Part shown: positions 1-11,265 of the stretch, in pieces | How the letters are laid out: each line of letters starts with the position of its first letter | How positions within the stretch are numbered: the first letter of the stretch is position 1 | Assembly: GCF_002873135.1 (NCBI RefSeq) | Contig: NZ_MCVI01000003.1 | Coordinates: 186,001-250,000 of the forward strand | DNA length: 64,000 nt | Source: Shewanella sp. 10N.286.48.A6 | GTDB lineage: Bacteria; Pseudomonadota; Gammaproteobacteria; Enterobacterales; Shewanellaceae | Direction: 5' to 3' | Notes under the pieces: model-generated | Seen by the model: only the letters and a program-made list of their open reading frames with translations | Databases searched by the model: none | What the model was told of the DNA's origin: nothing | Made by a program: the position numbers and the translations under genes

Positions 1-749
<749 letters not shown>

Positions 750-792
750 CTAAGGGGATTACAACGAAAAAGAGAAATTGGTACCTAGGTCA

Positions 793-2307
793 ATGGCAAA
801 GTTTATCACTTTATTTAAATTGCTCCCTAAAGTGCACCAAATTGCACTGTGTTCATTAGTTATTCTCACGATAGTTATCGTGTTATTCCCATCAGATAAT
901 GCCCAAGCATCCAAACAAGCTAACACTGGTACAGTTGATATTTCCGATAGAATTGGCATCCAAGCCCCTTCGTCTGAAGAAGGTCATGTCAGTAACAATG
1001 ACAAACAAAGCCAATACTCTGTACCGCTGGCCTTTAGAACCCCAACTCCGCCTGGAGGCAGCGCCCCAGCAAACACTATAACGGCAAGCAATAATGATGC
1101 TCAGCTTCGCCCTTCGCAAGAAAGTAATCCTATTGCTGATTTAAACCCATTAATGACAGCCTCAGACGGCTTATTAGCCACCCAAGCAGATGTTGAAAAT
1201 GCCGTACCCTATCGTGAAGCAGATTTACTGTCACATAAAACCTTTAAAGTCGCTAAAGGTGACACTTTTGGTGGCTTAGCCAATAGAGCAGGCTTAAGTC
1301 CAAAAGATGTTTATCAAATTACCCGTTTGCCTGTATCTAAGAAAAATTTACTCAAAATCATGCCCGGTGAAGAGATTATTGTCTCTAAAGATGCCCAAGA
1401 TGAAGTGACTCAAATTAGTTATCAAATGGACAAAGTCTCTACCCTATTGATTTCAAAGTTTGATGATAAATTCGAAGAAAAGGTCAATGTTAAGTCCATT
1501 ACCTTAGAAACGAAGTTCATCACCGCCAATATTAGTACTAATTTTTGGAGCGCTGCAGCCAGCGCCGGTTTATCAGCTAACCATATTATGCAACTTGCCA
1601 ACATTTTTGGTTGGGATATCGATTTCGCTCTAGATATACGTAAAGACGATCATTTCTCATTGATGTTTGAAGAAGAGTTTGTTGATGGCCAATTTATTGG
1701 TACCGGCAACATTTTAGCCGCCGAATTTGTTAACCAAGGTGAGCGCTACACAGCTGTACGTTATACCGATGGCGAATATTACTCAGAAACAGGCAGTAGC
1801 ATGCGAAAAGCCTTCCTTCGCTCACCTGTTGACTTTAAATATGTCAGCTCAAGCTTTAATCCGCGTCGCTTACACCCAGTCACAGGCCAGGTTAGAGCAC
1901 ACCGTGGCGTAGATTATGTGGCTGCTATTGGTACCCCTATTAAAGCTGCAGGTCGCGGTAAAGTGATTGAGTCAAGTTATAACAAATACAATGGTAACTA
2001 TGTCTTTATCAAGCATAACGATACCTACACCACTAAATATCTGCATCTAACAAAACGCAAAGTAAAACGTGGCGAAACCGTTAAGCAAGGGCAGATTATT
2101 GGTACTTTAGGAAAAACAGGTCGCGTTACTGGCGCTCACTTACATTACGAATTTATCGTTAATGGCGTGCATCGCAATCCAAGAACCATCAAGTTACCGC
2201 AATCTAAGCCAATTGATAAAAAAGAAAAAGCGCAGTTTGATATACTCAGCAAGCAAATAATGGCTAAAATTGAGCAAAACAAGCAGCAGCATTATGCCAG
2301 TAATTAA
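793..2307 (+). CDS. M23-family murein DD-endopeptidase (MepM/YebA-like)
   Basis: Predicted periplasmic, inner-membrane-anchored zinc endopeptidase that cuts peptidoglycan cross-links during wall growth. A single hydrophobic segment lies near residues 17-33 (IALCSLVILTIVIVLF). A low-complexity linker follows, then a LysM/OapA-like region near 150-210 (HKTFKVAKGDTFGGLANRAG), then a C-terminal LytM domain. Zinc ligands are visible: H370 in HRGVDY with the Asp three residues on, and the HLH of GAHLHYEF at 449-451. I chose ATG 793 (MAKFITLF) with TAGGT upstream; a TTG at 778 would add five residues. The neighbouring anmK fits a cell-wall turnover and recycling theme. The family is certain; the exact cross-link specificity is inferred. 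Confidence 0.88.
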   Translation: MAKFITLFKLLPKVHQIALCSLVILTIVIVLFPSDNAQASKQANTGTVDISDRIGIQAPSSEEGHVSNNDKQSQYSVPLAFRTPTPPGGSAPANTITASNNDAQLRPSQESNPIADLNPLMTASDGLLATQADVENAVPYREADLLSHKTFKVAKGDTFGGLANRAGLSPKDVYQITRLPVSKKNLLKIMPGEEIIVSKDAQDEVTQISYQMDKVSTLLISKFDDKFEEKVNVKSITLETKFITANISTNFWSAAASAGLSANHIMQLANIFGWDIDFALDIRKDDHFSLMFEEEFVDGQFIGTGNILAAEFVNQGERYTAVRYTDGEYYSETGSSMRKAFLRSPVDFKYVSSSFNPRRLHPVTGQVRAHRGVDYVAAIGTPIKAAGRGKVIESSYNKYNGNYVFIKHNDTYTTKYLHLTKRKVKRGETVKQGQIIGTLGKTGRVTGAHLHYEFIVNGVHRNPRTIKLPQSKPIDKKEKAQFDILSKQIMAKIEQNKQQHYASN

Positions 2308-2408
2308 CCTGTGATGCCGCGATTGAACTAGCGTTTCTCTAGTCACCCATTCCTTTGTTGGGCTAGTTTCATACAGAATCTAGCCCGCTTCATAAATGAG
2401 CCAATACC

Positions 2409-3521
2409 ATGGATAAACCTCAGTATTATATCGGTTTAATGTCAGGCACCAGTATGGATGGTGTCGATGCTGTTTTAGTTGATTTTAGCAATAACCAAAC
2501 CCGCTTAATCGCTACCTATACGGTAGCAATTCCAGAGCATGTTCTGCATCAATTACACCGTCTATGTAGTCCTAATAATGATGAACTGAACATTATGGGC
2601 CGCATGGACAGAAGTATGGGCTTACTGTTTGCACAGGCGGTCAACGAATTATTAGCAACCACCACTATTAATAAAGCCGATGTCATAGCCATTGGTAGTC
2701 ACGGCCAAACCATTCGCCACATGCCCAATCTTGAGCATGGTTTCAGCTTACAAATTGGTGATGCGGATACCATAGCGGTTACCACGGGTATTAACGTCAT
2801 TGCAGACTTTAGGCGCAAAGATATTGCCTTGGGCGGTCAAGGAGCGCCGTTAGTACCAGCATTTCATCAAGCGTTATTTGCTAAAGCTCACACACCACGG
2901 ATTATTTTAAATATTGGCGGCATTGCTAATATCACTTACTTGCCAGGGGAATCTGATCAGGTTATTGGATTTGATACAGGCCCAGGTAACACCCTCATGG
3001 ATGCATTCATTCTGCAACAGCAGCAGCTCAGTTTTGATGAATCAGGTCAATGGGCCGCATCAGGTAACACCAATGCCGAGTTATTAACTCACCTGTTAAC
3101 TCACCCGTACTTTTCGATGGCCTATCCTAAAAGCACTGGTAGAGAGCTATTTAATCATGCTTGGCTTGAACAGCAATTGGCTGATTTTTCTCATCTAGCA
3201 CTAGAGGATATTCAATCCACGCTACTTGATCTTAGCTGTCAGACAATCGCCAATGATATTAATCAACTCACGGATGCTGGCGATATTTTTGTTTGTGGCG
3301 GCGGCGCTTTTAACACTGAGTTGATGCAGCGTTTAGCCATGCTGGTGCCTAACTTTACCCTGTCAAGTACCACAGCAATCGGTATGGACCCCAAATGGGT
3401 TGAAGCCATCGCCTTTGCCTGGCTTGCTATGAGACATCACCACGGCTTAACGGCCAACTTACCCGCTGTGACTGGCGCAAGTAGAGCGGCGATCCTTGGC
3501 AGCTTTTACAGCGCTATTTAG
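2409..3521 (+). CDS. anmK: Anhydro-N-acetylmuramic acid kinase
   Basis: Phosphorylates 1,6-anhydro-MurNAc released by lytic transglycosylases to MurNAc-6-phosphate, a step in peptidoglycan recycling. The 370-residue protein has the usual family length. It opens with the phosphate-loop [18 protein letters not shown] and also shows [10 protein letters not shown], the [21 protein letters not shown] segment with its catalytic Asp, and [14 protein letters not shown]. The ATP-binding FVCGGGAFN comes near residue 295. It lies 101 bases after the M23 peptidase on the same strand and may be co-transcribed with it. All family motifs are intact. Confidence 0.96.
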   Translation: MDKPQYYIGLMSGTSMDGVDAVLVDFSNNQTRLIATYTVAIPEHVLHQLHRLCSPNNDELNIMGRMDRSMGLLFAQAVNELLATTTINKADVIAIGSHGQTIRHMPNLEHGFSLQIGDADTIAVTTGINVIADFRRKDIALGGQGAPLVPAFHQALFAKAHTPRIILNIGGIANITYLPGESDQVIGFDTGPGNTLMDAFILQQQQLSFDESGQWAASGNTNAELLTHLLTHPYFSMAYPKSTGRELFNHAWLEQQLADFSHLALEDIQSTLLDLSCQTIANDINQLTDAGDIFVCGGGAFNTELMQRLAMLVPNFTLSSTTAIGMDPKWVEAIAFAWLAMRHHHGLTANLPAVTGASRAAILGSFYSAI

Positions 3522-3768
3522 TAAGTGAATAGATAGCAATACTAGTACCTAAACTCGCTATCAAAACTCGATATCAAAGCGATGCATATAACTGAACAAA
3601 AGTGAGTAGGGTTTCACCCACAAGCTTTGTTCAGCGTTAATACTTTTTCTTTAAATTCCCTCTCTTGTACAAAGTCACATTGTAATAACGGTAAATTACT
3701 GCTTAACTCTTTGTAGTGATTAATTTTTGTTCGTACAGCAGTATTCAATTTAAATTAAGGAAGGTTAA

Positions 3769-4473
3769 ATGAGTATTTCGCAAAAAATGTTTGCAGAGTT
3801 TCTAGGAACCTTATGGTTAGTGTTAGGCGGCTGTGGTAGTGCGGTATTGGCCGCGGCTTTTCCTGAAGTAGGTATTGGGCTATTGGGCGTATCCTTAGCT
3901 TTTGGTTTAACCGTACTCACCATGGCATTTGCCATTGGTCATATTTCTGGCTGCCATCTAAATCCAGCAGTTTCATTTGGTTTATGGGCTGGGGGTCGCT
4001 TCCCCGCATCTGAGCTAGCGCCCTATATTATTGCCCAAGTGGCTGGCGGTATTGCTGGCGCAGGTATTTTATACCTTATTGCCACAGGTCAAGATGGCTT
4101 TAGTTTAGCAGGCGGTTTTGCCTCAAATGGTTTTGGTGAGCACTCTCCTGGTGGCTACAGTTTAACGGCGGTATTAATTACTGAAGTGGTAATGACGTTA
4201 TTCTTTTTATTAATCATCTTAGGTGCCACAGACTCTCGTGCTCCTGCGGGGTTTGCCCCGATTGCGATTGGTTTAGGGCTAACGTTAATTCATTTGATCA
4301 GTATTCCAGTATCAAATACCTCAGTTAACCCTGCTCGTAGCACTGGGCCTGCATTATTTGTCGGCGATTGGGCGGTATCTCAGCTGTGGTTATTTTGGCT
4401 TGCACCCATTGCAGGGGCGATTATTGCAGGTTTGATTTATCGCTTTTTTGAAAAGCCAGCTGACAATACATAA
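3769..4473 (+). CDS. aqpZ: Aquaporin Z-type water channel
   Basis: Inner-membrane channel for rapid water flux during osmotic change. At 234 residues it has the usual AqpZ length and six strongly hydrophobic helices. Both half-helix NPA motifs are present: [11 protein letters not shown] near residue 65 and [13 protein letters not shown] near 187. An arginine follows the second NPA, as in the selectivity filter. The residues around it favour the water-specific rather than the glycerol class. The start ATG at 3769 has AAGGAAGG about seven bases upstream, a strong ribosome binding site. A terminator hairpin follows at 4503-4534, so it is probably a single-gene unit. Confidence 0.95.
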   Translation: MSISQKMFAEFLGTLWLVLGGCGSAVLAAAFPEVGIGLLGVSLAFGLTVLTMAFAIGHISGCHLNPAVSFGLWAGGRFPASELAPYIIAQVAGGIAGAGILYLIATGQDGFSLAGGFASNGFGEHSPGGYSLTAVLITEVVMTLFFLLIILGATDSRAPAGFAPIAIGLGLTLIHLISIPVSNTSVNPARSTGPALFVGDWAVSQLWLFWLAPIAGAIIAGLIYRFFEKPADNT

Positions 4474-4502
4474 GCACACTCATTAGCCACTGAGTCACGA
4501 AT

Positions 4503-4534
4503 AAAAGAGCACCTTGAGTGCTCTTTTCTTTTTC
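4503..4534 (+). terminator. Rho-independent terminator of aqpZ
   Basis: AAAGAGCAC pairs with GTGCTCTTT across a short loop and is followed by a T-rich run, 30 bases after the aqpZ stop codon. Confidence 0.85.
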
Positions 4535-4655
4535 AATCTAAAAGTCGATGTTATCATGAGCCACCGACGGGATTTGGTAACGCTAAAGCTTGCTCTTTAA
4601 CTGCTCAATTTAGCCAATACCGCAACCTATTTACTTATTTTATTGAGAATACACC

Positions 4656-5042
4656 ATGAGTAGCAAATCAAAATCTATTGCCGACCAATTAAACATGACC
4701 CCAGAAGCAAGATACGATTACCTTGTTGAGCAAGTTAAGCAAGAGCAGCAAATCTGGAGCCTACAAGATCAAGATGGCTGCGTGATGCTCACCACTGAAG
4801 ATGAAGATTGTATTCCAATGTGGCCTTCTGAAGATGCGGCAAAATTATGGGCTGTTGATGAATGGAGTGATTGTGAACCTTTATCAATTCCACTTAATGA
4901 ATTTCAACAGCGTTGGGTAAGCGGTATGGAAGAAGATGATTTATTCATTGCCGTATTCCCAGTTCATGAAGATTTGGGTGTAGTGATCCCACCATTTGAA
5001 CTTGATTCACGTTTAACGCCGAAAAAGCAATCAAAGCACTAA
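4656..5042 (+). CDS. DUF2750 family protein
   Basis: A 128-residue acidic soluble protein of the DUF2750 family, whose function is not known to me. Recognisable family features are the N-terminal helix MTPEARYDYLVEQVKQ and the sequence QIWSLQDQDGCVMLTTEDEDC. The IPMWPSEDAAKLWA motif and the closing VHEDLGVVIPPFELDSRL complete the pattern. There are no membrane segments and no signal peptide. The start ATG at 4656 follows TTGAGAATACACC, a weak Shine-Dalgarno. The next gene begins 59 bases downstream on the same strand, so the two may be co-transcribed. Confidence 0.85.
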   Translation: MSSKSKSIADQLNMTPEARYDYLVEQVKQEQQIWSLQDQDGCVMLTTEDEDCIPMWPSEDAAKLWAVDEWSDCEPLSIPLNEFQQRWVSGMEEDDLFIAVFPVHEDLGVVIPPFELDSRLTPKKQSKH

Positions 5043-5101
5043 CTCTTAAGCAAAACATAATTCTTAAGCACAAACATAATACTTTAATACAGATATAAAC
5101 C

Positions 5102-5587
5102 ATGACAGATAAAAATGTGACCACAAGCGAGATATGCCCTGATAAAGATAATACTCCCGCAATGGAGCAAAGCGCTGAAAGCCAAACTAAAGCTGTTTTC
5201 CCTAAAAGGTTAATGGCTTTATTGGCGGTCTACGTTATCTCGTCCGTCAGCGGTTTAATGGCCCAGCAAGGTGTATTGCTCTGTATATTGACCTTAATGA
5301 TGGTGCTCGGTATTACAGGACGTCAAAAAGCGGCTTTATACATGCTTCGTGGCTACGGGATCTTGCAGCTGGCCTTATATAGCATGCTACCTGTCATTAT
5401 GTATGATCCTGACAACTTAGTCGCTGGGCCGACTACTTTTGATTTTGGCTTTATGCAAATGGTACTGCCTGATTGGATTATCTTTACAGCGCTAATTATT
5501 TTGGCATTAATCCAAGTGTGGATTAGCTTTAATGCAAAAGTGCTGAAGTGGTTTAAGCCGCGGATGAACTTCAATATTATTAGTTGA
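5102..5587 (+). CDS. Small hypothetical membrane protein, about four TM segments
   Basis: I do not recognise this 161-residue protein. After about 35 polar residues it shows hydrophobic segments LMALLAVYVISSVSGLMA, GVLLCILTLMMVLGI, YGILQLALYSMLPVIMY and WIIFTALIILALIQVWI, ending in a basic tail (KVLKWFKPRMN). It is therefore probably an integral inner-membrane protein with a cytoplasmic N-terminus. It lies downstream of the DUF2750 gene and shares a terminator with the convergent erpA. It is probably real because of its length, its membrane topology and a clean intergenic setting. Confidence 0.7.
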   Translation: MTDKNVTTSEICPDKDNTPAMEQSAESQTKAVFPKRLMALLAVYVISSVSGLMAQQGVLLCILTLMMVLGITGRQKAALYMLRGYGILQLALYSMLPVIMYDPDNLVAGPTTFDFGFMQMVLPDWIIFTALIILALIQVWISFNAKVLKWFKPRMNFNIIS

Positions 5588-5608
5588 TTTGATAGTCAAT
5601 TTAAGACA

Positions 5609-5637
5609 CAAAAAAGCCGTCACATGACGGCTTTTTT
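5609..5637. terminator. Bidirectional terminator between 5102 gene and erpA
   Basis: AAAAAAGCCGTCA pairs with TGACGGCTTTTTT, giving a poly-T run on both strands. It sits between the convergent gene pair and can serve both. Confidence 0.92.
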
Positions 5638-5656
5638 ATTGGTCTCAGTTTAGCTA

Positions 5657-6007
5657 TTAAACTGAGAAACTGGCCCCACAACCACAGGTTGTTGTTGCAT
5701 TTGGGTTTTTCACGAAGAAACGTGACCCTTCTAAGCCTGAAGTGTAGTCAACTTCACCGCCAACAAGATATTGAAGACTCATAGGATCAACAACCAGTTG
5801 TACCCCTTGCTTTTCAATAGTGAAGTCACCTTCATTCACTTTTTCATCAAAAGTAAAACCATACTGGAAACCTGAACAACCGCCTCCAGTTACGTATACT
5901 CGAAGTTTTAATTCAGGATTCTGCTCTTCTTCTAGCAGCCCTTTAACTTTAGTTGCCGCAGCATCGGTAAATTGGATTGGCATTGCTGCATCTGTTTGTT
6001 CAGTCAT
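5657..6007 (-). CDS. erpA: Iron-sulfur cluster insertion protein ErpA
   Basis: A-type carrier that delivers Fe-S clusters to apo-targets, including isoprenoid-synthesis enzymes in related bacteria. The 116 residues carry the three invariant cysteines of the HesB/IscA fold: C44 in [11 protein letters not shown], and C108 and C110 in [11 protein letters not shown] at the C-terminus. The [15 protein letters not shown] segment is typical of ErpA rather than IscA. It stands alone, convergent with the 5102 gene and followed by a strong shared terminator. Family assignment is secure; it is outside any isc/suf cluster, as expected for erpA. Confidence 0.96.
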   Translation of the reverse strand: MTEQTDAAMPIQFTDAAATKVKGLLEEEQNPELKLRVYVTGGGCSGFQYGFTFDEKVNEGDFTIEKQGVQLVVDPMSLQYLVGGEVDYTSGLEGSRFFVKNPNATTTCGCGASFSV

Positions 6008-6086
6008 TACTACCTCTAACTTCAGTTTCAGATCGGGATTATCTATTACCTGACTAATTTGTTCAAGTATTACCCTTAGTTCTTTT

Positions 6087-6800
6087 TTAGCTTTCTAGTA
6101 ACTCTGCGATATCGAACGTTTGCTCAATACGTCCACCTCGTACCCCGCGGGCAGCTGAGACTAGCACTACCGCTTTTACACGTTGTAAAGCAAAGCCTTC
6201 AGGCAGGTTCATTTCAGTATCAAATATTTGAAAGTAGCGAAAACCAAATGCAAATTTTTCAATATCAATGTCAGATAATGAAATTTCAACTTGCTGTTCA
6301 TGTTGTAAACCCACCAACACAATATCTGCAACCCCTTTAACGCTGGTTTTACGCTTTTGGTTTTGGGTCAAAATTAATCTTAATTGATAACTATTGGCGA
6401 CTAAGCCTTTTGACAGTTCGAGACCATGGATAGCAATGCCATCCACCTCTTTTTCTGGTGACACTAAGCTGCGATAAAATGCTAACTCTTGTTCGATAGT
6501 TTTTTGCTGTTGCAGTTGTTCTTTGAACATGGTTTGCATGTTGCTATTGGCTTTTTCAGCAATTGATACTGCCATTTCAAGCCGTGAAATCACCAGAGAT
6601 TGTTTCTGGTAAGCCGTTTGTAATGCCTGAATTTCTTCCGCATTAAGCTCGGGTTCTATCACTTCTGACATAACAAAATGTTGGCTCAGCACCCCAATGG
6701 TGAAACTAATCACAATCAGCCCAAATAAATACAGACCTGAAGTGCGCTTTTTTCGTTCTAAAACTTGCAAGCGGTTCAGCAAGCGACGATAATTTAACAT
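6087..6800 (-). CDS. DUF6776 family membrane-anchored coiled-coil protein
   Basis: A 237-residue protein of unknown function, found in gammaproteobacteria, often near erpA. The N-terminus is basic ([17 protein letters not shown]), followed by one membrane segment at about 23-40 ([16 protein letters not shown]). A Gln/Glu-rich helical stretch at about 55-115 is compatible with a coiled coil ([20 protein letters not shown]). A C-terminal beta-rich domain ends in [18 protein letters not shown]. The likely topology is a bitopic inner-membrane protein with a periplasmic domain. The ClC gene is divergent 67 bases away. Confidence 0.78.
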   Translation of the reverse strand: MLNYRRLLNRLQVLERKKRTSGLYLFGLIVISFTIGVLSQHFVMSEVIEPELNAEEIQALQTAYQKQSLVISRLEMAVSIAEKANSNMQTMFKEQLQQQKTIEQELAFYRSLVSPEKEVDGIAIHGLELSKGLVANSYQLRLILTQNQKRKTSVKGVADIVLVGLQHEQQVEISLSDIDIEKFAFGFRYFQIFDTEMNLPEGFALQRVKAVVLVSAARGVRGGRIEQTFDIAELLES

Positions 6801-6867
6801 TAGGTAACAAGCCTTTAATAAAATACAATGCTAACAATATGCCCACAGATGGAAGTTAGGCAATAAA

Positions 6868-8592
6868 GTGCAATTCAAGTTTAGTAAAGCCGCTATTATT
6901 CACACCAAAGCAGTTACACGCAAATATCTTCGTAACGATTTGAGAGATAAACTTTCTCAAGCGAAAATTAGTGTGCAACTTTGTGCGTTAGCGCTTCTAT
7001 TTGCTCTCATTACCTCCGGTGTGATCATCTTATTTCGCTTAACCTTGAACTGGGCACAAGTGTATACCCTTGCTGAAGCCACCCATTTCACTGACACAGT
7101 CAGTGATTGGCGCACTTACTTACCCATTTTAGGCGCATTACTTATTTGGTTGGTGGCTGGTATTGGTTCCAAACGCTATCGCCGTATGGGCATTGCCTAT
7201 GTCTTACACCGATTCAAATTACATTACGGCAAAGTGCCGTTACCATCGGCTGCGGGTCAGTTTTTTCAAGCATTAATTGCGCTAGTGGCAAATTTTTCAG
7301 TGGGTAAAGAAGGCCCAGCTATTCACCTTGGCGCGGTGAGCGCGAGCTTTTTAGCTGAAAAATTTAAATTGCCTGACAACAGTGTGCGCATTATGTGTGC
7401 CAGTGGCATTGCTGCAGGTATCGCCGCCATTTTTAACGCGCCATTAGCCGCTGTATTATTTGTATTTGAAGTGATTGTGCGCGAATACAAGATTCATTAC
7501 TTCTTTCCGATCATGCTTTCAGCCATATGTGGTGCATTATCAAGCCAGTTAGTTTTCGGCAATATTCATGAATATGACTTAATCAACGTCACTCGTATTC
7601 CGTTAGATCAATACCCAATTCTTGCCATAGGCGGTATCGTTTTAGGCTGCACTGCGGCGCTGTTTAATCACTCATTACTTAAAATGACCGCCATTGGTCA
7701 GCATTGGCCTTTAATTTATCGATTAATGATTGCCGCGGTCATCACCACCTTAATCGGCTTAATACTGCCACAAGCACTAGGCTCTGGTGATTTAGCCATT
7801 GAAGCCGCCATTAGCGAGCATCCAAGTTTATGGTTTTTAGGCGCATTGCTTGTGGCTAAAATAATCGCCACCATTGCTGCAATCAGTTTTGGCATTCCTG
7901 GTGGCTTAATTGGCCCCTTGTACGGAATAGGGGCATTAATTGGCGCCATGTTAGCCCTTGTTAGTGCGATTTTTTTCCCGTCAATTGCGCCTTATGTTGG
8001 CCTTTATACCGTGATCGGAATGACGGCGATGATGGGGGTGTGTTTAAGTGCGCCACTAGCCGCATTAGTGGCACTATTAGAGCTCACCAATGACGCTGCG
8101 ATTATTTTACCTGCCATGTTTGTCACTATCCCCGCCTTTTTGATTGCCTATCAGGGCTTTAATACCAATTCGGTTTTTTTAAAACAATTGGACATTATGG
8201 GGCTTGGCTATAAAGTGCCGCCGGTTAATCTTGGGCTGCAAAAGAAAGGCGTACGGGCGCTGATGGATAAACGCTTTGTGATCGTTAATGACGATAATGA
8301 CTTACTGCTTGAAGTCATGAAACGTGCGCAAGGCCGCCCAGTGATGGTACGTAATGCTGATAACCAAATTGAAATGCTCAGCCTTGAGATGCAGTCCTTT
8401 GAAGATAAAACCACCCTTTCACGGCATTTGATGCACGGCGTTGCTGATACCGCAACCTTAAATGAAGTGTACGAGCTATTGTCACTAAAACGCAGTGGTG
8501 AAGTGTATATTTATCAGAATAATACCAATAATGTCGTTGGGGTCATTAGCTGGGCAAACCTATGGCAAGAAATCCGTTCTGGGCAAGTATAA
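6868..8592 (+). CDS. ClC-family chloride channel/transporter with C-terminal CBS-like domain
   Basis: Inner-membrane chloride channel or Cl-/H+ exchanger of 574 residues. The conserved selectivity segments are visible: GKEGPAIHLGAVSASF near residue 149 and SFGIPGGLIGPLYGIGALIG near 340. The SGIAAGIAAIFNAPLAAVLFVFE core has the gating-region Glu in its usual place. About 120 residues after the last helix form a soluble CBS-like tail (LLLEVMKRAQGRPVMVRN, then VVGVISWANLW). The first GSGIP filter motif is not seen in canonical form. The start is GTG 6868; no ATG lies nearby in frame. Whether it is a channel or an exchanger cannot be told from sequence. Confidence 0.88.
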   Translation: MQFKFSKAAIIHTKAVTRKYLRNDLRDKLSQAKISVQLCALALLFALITSGVIILFRLTLNWAQVYTLAEATHFTDTVSDWRTYLPILGALLIWLVAGIGSKRYRRMGIAYVLHRFKLHYGKVPLPSAAGQFFQALIALVANFSVGKEGPAIHLGAVSASFLAEKFKLPDNSVRIMCASGIAAGIAAIFNAPLAAVLFVFEVIVREYKIHYFFPIMLSAICGALSSQLVFGNIHEYDLINVTRIPLDQYPILAIGGIVLGCTAALFNHSLLKMTAIGQHWPLIYRLMIAAVITTLIGLILPQALGSGDLAIEAAISEHPSLWFLGALLVAKIIATIAAISFGIPGGLIGPLYGIGALIGAMLALVSAIFFPSIAPYVGLYTVIGMTAMMGVCLSAPLAALVALLELTNDAAIILPAMFVTIPAFLIAYQGFNTNSVFLKQLDIMGLGYKVPPVNLGLQKKGVRALMDKRFVIVNDDNDLLLEVMKRAQGRPVMVRNADNQIEMLSLEMQSFEDKTTLSRHLMHGVADTATLNEVYELLSLKRSGEVYIYQNNTNNVVGVISWANLWQEIRSGQV

Positions 8593-8737
8593 TTGGCGTG
8601 AGATCTTAAATAACAGAAATAATCATTAGCATGATTTAATATTGGTTCACTCTCTGTTAAAATCTCGCCTCAGCCACCCTACATAACCACTGAGTAGATA
8701 GTTCTATTTACTCGCCTAATAATTGGAAATCAGGCTG

Positions 8738-9757
8738 ATGACACAGTTTACAGGTTCTCACATCCTTTCAGTTAACCAACTGAATATTGATTCAATCAAC
8801 ACTATTTTCAACGTTGCCAATGATATGACCCCTTATGCACTTCGTGAAAAACGAACCAAAGTGCTTGATGGCGCCATTTTAGGTAATTTATTTTTCGAAC
8901 CTAGTACTCGCACTCGAGTCAGCTTCGGTTGCGCATTTAATTTACTTGGTGGCAACGTAAGAGAAACCGTCGGCATGGGCTCATCCTCATTGTCTAAAGG
9001 TGAATCACTTTACGATACTGCAAGAGTATTATCGACTTATTCAGATGTTATCGCTATGCGCCACCCGGACGCTTTTTCAGTTAAAGAATTCGCAAAAGGC
9101 AGCCGCGTTCCTGTGATAAATGGCGGTGATGGCGCTAACGAGCACCCGACACAGGCTTTATTGGATTTATTTACCATTCAAAAAGAATTGGGGCATCACG
9201 GACAAGATATCAGCGGCATGCACATTGCCATGGTCGGTGATTTAAAACATGGTCGCACGGTACATTCCTTGTCACGTTTGTTATGCATGTATAAAGATGT
9301 GAAGTTCACATTAATTTCACCAACTGACTTAGCAATGCCTGACTATGTGATCAGTGACATTGAAAATGCTGGTCATCAGATCACAATTACAGATCAGCTA
9401 GAAGGTAATTTACATCAGGCTGATATACTCTATTTAACTCGCATTCAGGAAGAGCGATTCCCTTCACAAGATGAAGCGGATAAATATCGCGGAAAATTCC
9501 GTTTAAATCACAGTATTTACACCAAACACTGTAAATCTAACACTGTGATAATGCATCCATTGCCAAGAGACTCTCGTGCTCAAGCCAATGAATTAGATAA
9601 TGATTTAAATAGCCATCCTAGTCTGGCAATTTTCAGACAAGCTGATAATGGCTTACTTATAAGAATGGCACTTTTTGCTCTAACACTTGGGGTTGAAAAT
9701 CAACTACAACAATACGAGTGCCCCGTTAATTGGTATTCACGCAAAGCCGATAAATAA
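8738..9757 (+). CDS. pyrB: Aspartate carbamoyltransferase catalytic chain
   Basis: Condenses carbamoyl phosphate and aspartate, the committed step of pyrimidine synthesis. The carbamoyl-phosphate motif FFEPSTRTRVSFG is present near residue 47, with MRHPD, the HPTQALLDLFTIQ segment and the aspartate-binding HPLPRDSRAQ. No pyrI regulatory-chain gene lies beside it, so it may be the unregulated longer ATCase type (339 residues). I chose ATG 8738 (MTQFTGSHILSV) over an upstream TTG at 8723 because the family starts there. hemL follows 27 bases downstream and may be co-transcribed. Confidence 0.93.
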   Translation: MTQFTGSHILSVNQLNIDSINTIFNVANDMTPYALREKRTKVLDGAILGNLFFEPSTRTRVSFGCAFNLLGGNVRETVGMGSSSLSKGESLYDTARVLSTYSDVIAMRHPDAFSVKEFAKGSRVPVINGGDGANEHPTQALLDLFTIQKELGHHGQDISGMHIAMVGDLKHGRTVHSLSRLLCMYKDVKFTLISPTDLAMPDYVISDIENAGHQITITDQLEGNLHQADILYLTRIQEERFPSQDEADKYRGKFRLNHSIYTKHCKSNTVIMHPLPRDSRAQANELDNDLNSHPSLAIFRQADNGLLIRMALFALTLGVENQLQQYECPVNWYSRKADK

Positions 9758-9784
9758 TTGGCTAACGACTTAAAAGGATTACAC

Positions 9785-11077
9785 ATGACCCGCTCAGAAG
9801 CGCTTTTTGAACAGGCTAAACAAACCATCCCTGGTGGCGTTAACTCTCCAGTCCGTGCATTTAATGGTGTCGGTGGCTCGCCACTGTTTATCGAAAAAGC
9901 CGATGGTGCATATATCTTTGACGCTGATGGTAAAAAATACATCGATTACGTTGGTTCTTGGGGCCCAATGATCCTTGGCCACAATCACCCACAAATTCGC
10001 CAAGCAGTATTAGACGCTGTGGAAAATGGCCTTTCATTTGGTGCGCCGACTGAACTTGAAGTCAAAATGGCTGAAAAAGTGATTGAGATGGTGCCATCAA
10101 TTGAACAAGTTCGTATGGTAAGTTCTGGTACTGAAGCGACCATGAGTGCGATTCGTTTAGCACGTGGCTTCACTAACCGTGACAAAATCCTTAAATTTGA
10201 GGGTTGTTACCATGGCCATGCTGACTGTTTATTAGTAAAAGCAGGTTCTGGCGCGTTAACTTTAGGTCAACCTAGCTCACCAGGTATCCCTGAAGATTTT
10301 GCAAAGCACACACTTACCGCGGTTTATAACGACCTAGATTCAGTACGTGCTATCTTCGAGCAACACCCTGAAGCGATTTCTTGTATTATTCTTGAGCCAG
10401 TTGCTGGCAACATGAACTGTATTCCTCCGGTTGCCGGCTTCTTAGAAGGCCTGCGAGCAATTTGTGATGAATTCGGCGCATTGATGATCATTGATGAAGT
10501 AATGACAGGCTTCCGCGTGTCTAAAAGCGGCGCTCAAGGTCACTACAATGTGAAACCAGATCTTACTACCCTAGGTAAAGTAATCGGTGGCGGCATGCCA
10601 GTGGGCGCTTTTGGTGGTCGTAAAGATGTGATGCAGTTTATTGCACCTACTGGCCCAGTTTACCAAGCAGGTACTTTATCAGGTAACCCAATTGCGATGA
10701 CTGCAGGTCTTGCACAAATGGAAGCCCTTTGCCAAGACGGTCTTTATGACGAGTTAGCAGCAAAAACTAAACGTATTGCAGAAGGCTTTAAAGCCGCTGC
10801 AGACAAGCACGGTATACCACTTAACATTAACTATGTTGGCGGCATGTTTGGCTTCTTCTTCACTGAAGACACCAGCCCTATTACTAGTTTTGATCAAGTG
10901 ACTAAGTGCAACATGGAGCATTTCCGTAACTTCTATCACCTTATGCTAGATGAAGGCGTTTACTTAGCACCAAGTGCTTATGAAGCAGGCTTCTTATCAA
11001 TGGCTCATGGCGAAGAAGAACTTGAAATGACCCTAGCGGCAGCAGATAAAGCTTTTGCGGCGTTAAAAGCACTGTAA
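9785..11077 (+). CDS. hemL: Glutamate-1-semialdehyde 2,1-aminomutase
   Basis: PLP enzyme that converts glutamate-1-semialdehyde to 5-aminolevulinate, the C5 route to haem. The 430-residue protein begins [20 protein letters not shown]. It shows [11 protein letters not shown], the PLP-phosphate segment [17 protein letters not shown], the substrate-binding EPVAGNMN, and DEVMTGFR. The Schiff-base lysine is in [21 protein letters not shown] 9785 follows AAAAGGATTACAC, a good Shine-Dalgarno. A TTG read-in directly after the pyrB stop is unlikely. A strong terminator follows at 11,092. Confidence 0.96.
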   Translation: MTRSEALFEQAKQTIPGGVNSPVRAFNGVGGSPLFIEKADGAYIFDADGKKYIDYVGSWGPMILGHNHPQIRQAVLDAVENGLSFGAPTELEVKMAEKVIEMVPSIEQVRMVSSGTEATMSAIRLARGFTNRDKILKFEGCYHGHADCLLVKAGSGALTLGQPSSPGIPEDFAKHTLTAVYNDLDSVRAIFEQHPEAISCIILEPVAGNMNCIPPVAGFLEGLRAICDEFGALMIIDEVMTGFRVSKSGAQGHYNVKPDLTTLGKVIGGGMPVGAFGGRKDVMQFIAPTGPVYQAGTLSGNPIAMTAGLAQMEALCQDGLYDELAAKTKRIAEGFKAAADKHGIPLNINYVGGMFGFFFTEDTSPITSFDQVTKCNMEHFRNFYHLMLDEGVYLAPSAYEAGFLSMAHGEEELEMTLAAADKAFAALKAL

Positions 11078-11091
11078 TCGCCCGATAAAAT

Positions 11092-11128
11092 AAAAGGGGT
11101 TGATAGCATTGCTATCAACCCCTTTTTT
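11092..11128 (+). terminator. Rho-independent terminator of hemL
   Basis: GGGGTTGATAGC pairs with GCTATCAACCCC across a two-base centre and is followed by TTTTTT; the 5' A-run gives partial bidirectionality. Confidence 0.93.
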
Positions 11129-11265
11129 AACCAAATAAGAACAAAGTTGCAACAACCCTGTTTATGTGATGAAATTCCGCGCACTGAAACAAACCAATAT
11201 TAACTTGGTTTGCCTACTTTCATTTTAGCAATCTAGCTTTGCTAAGCAGCAATGGAAATATCAAT

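Noticed and set aside
8738..9757. Ornithine rather than aspartate carbamoyltransferase
   Set aside because: The C-terminal HPLPRDSRAQANELD pattern and the absence of the ornithine-loop SMG motif favour pyrB.
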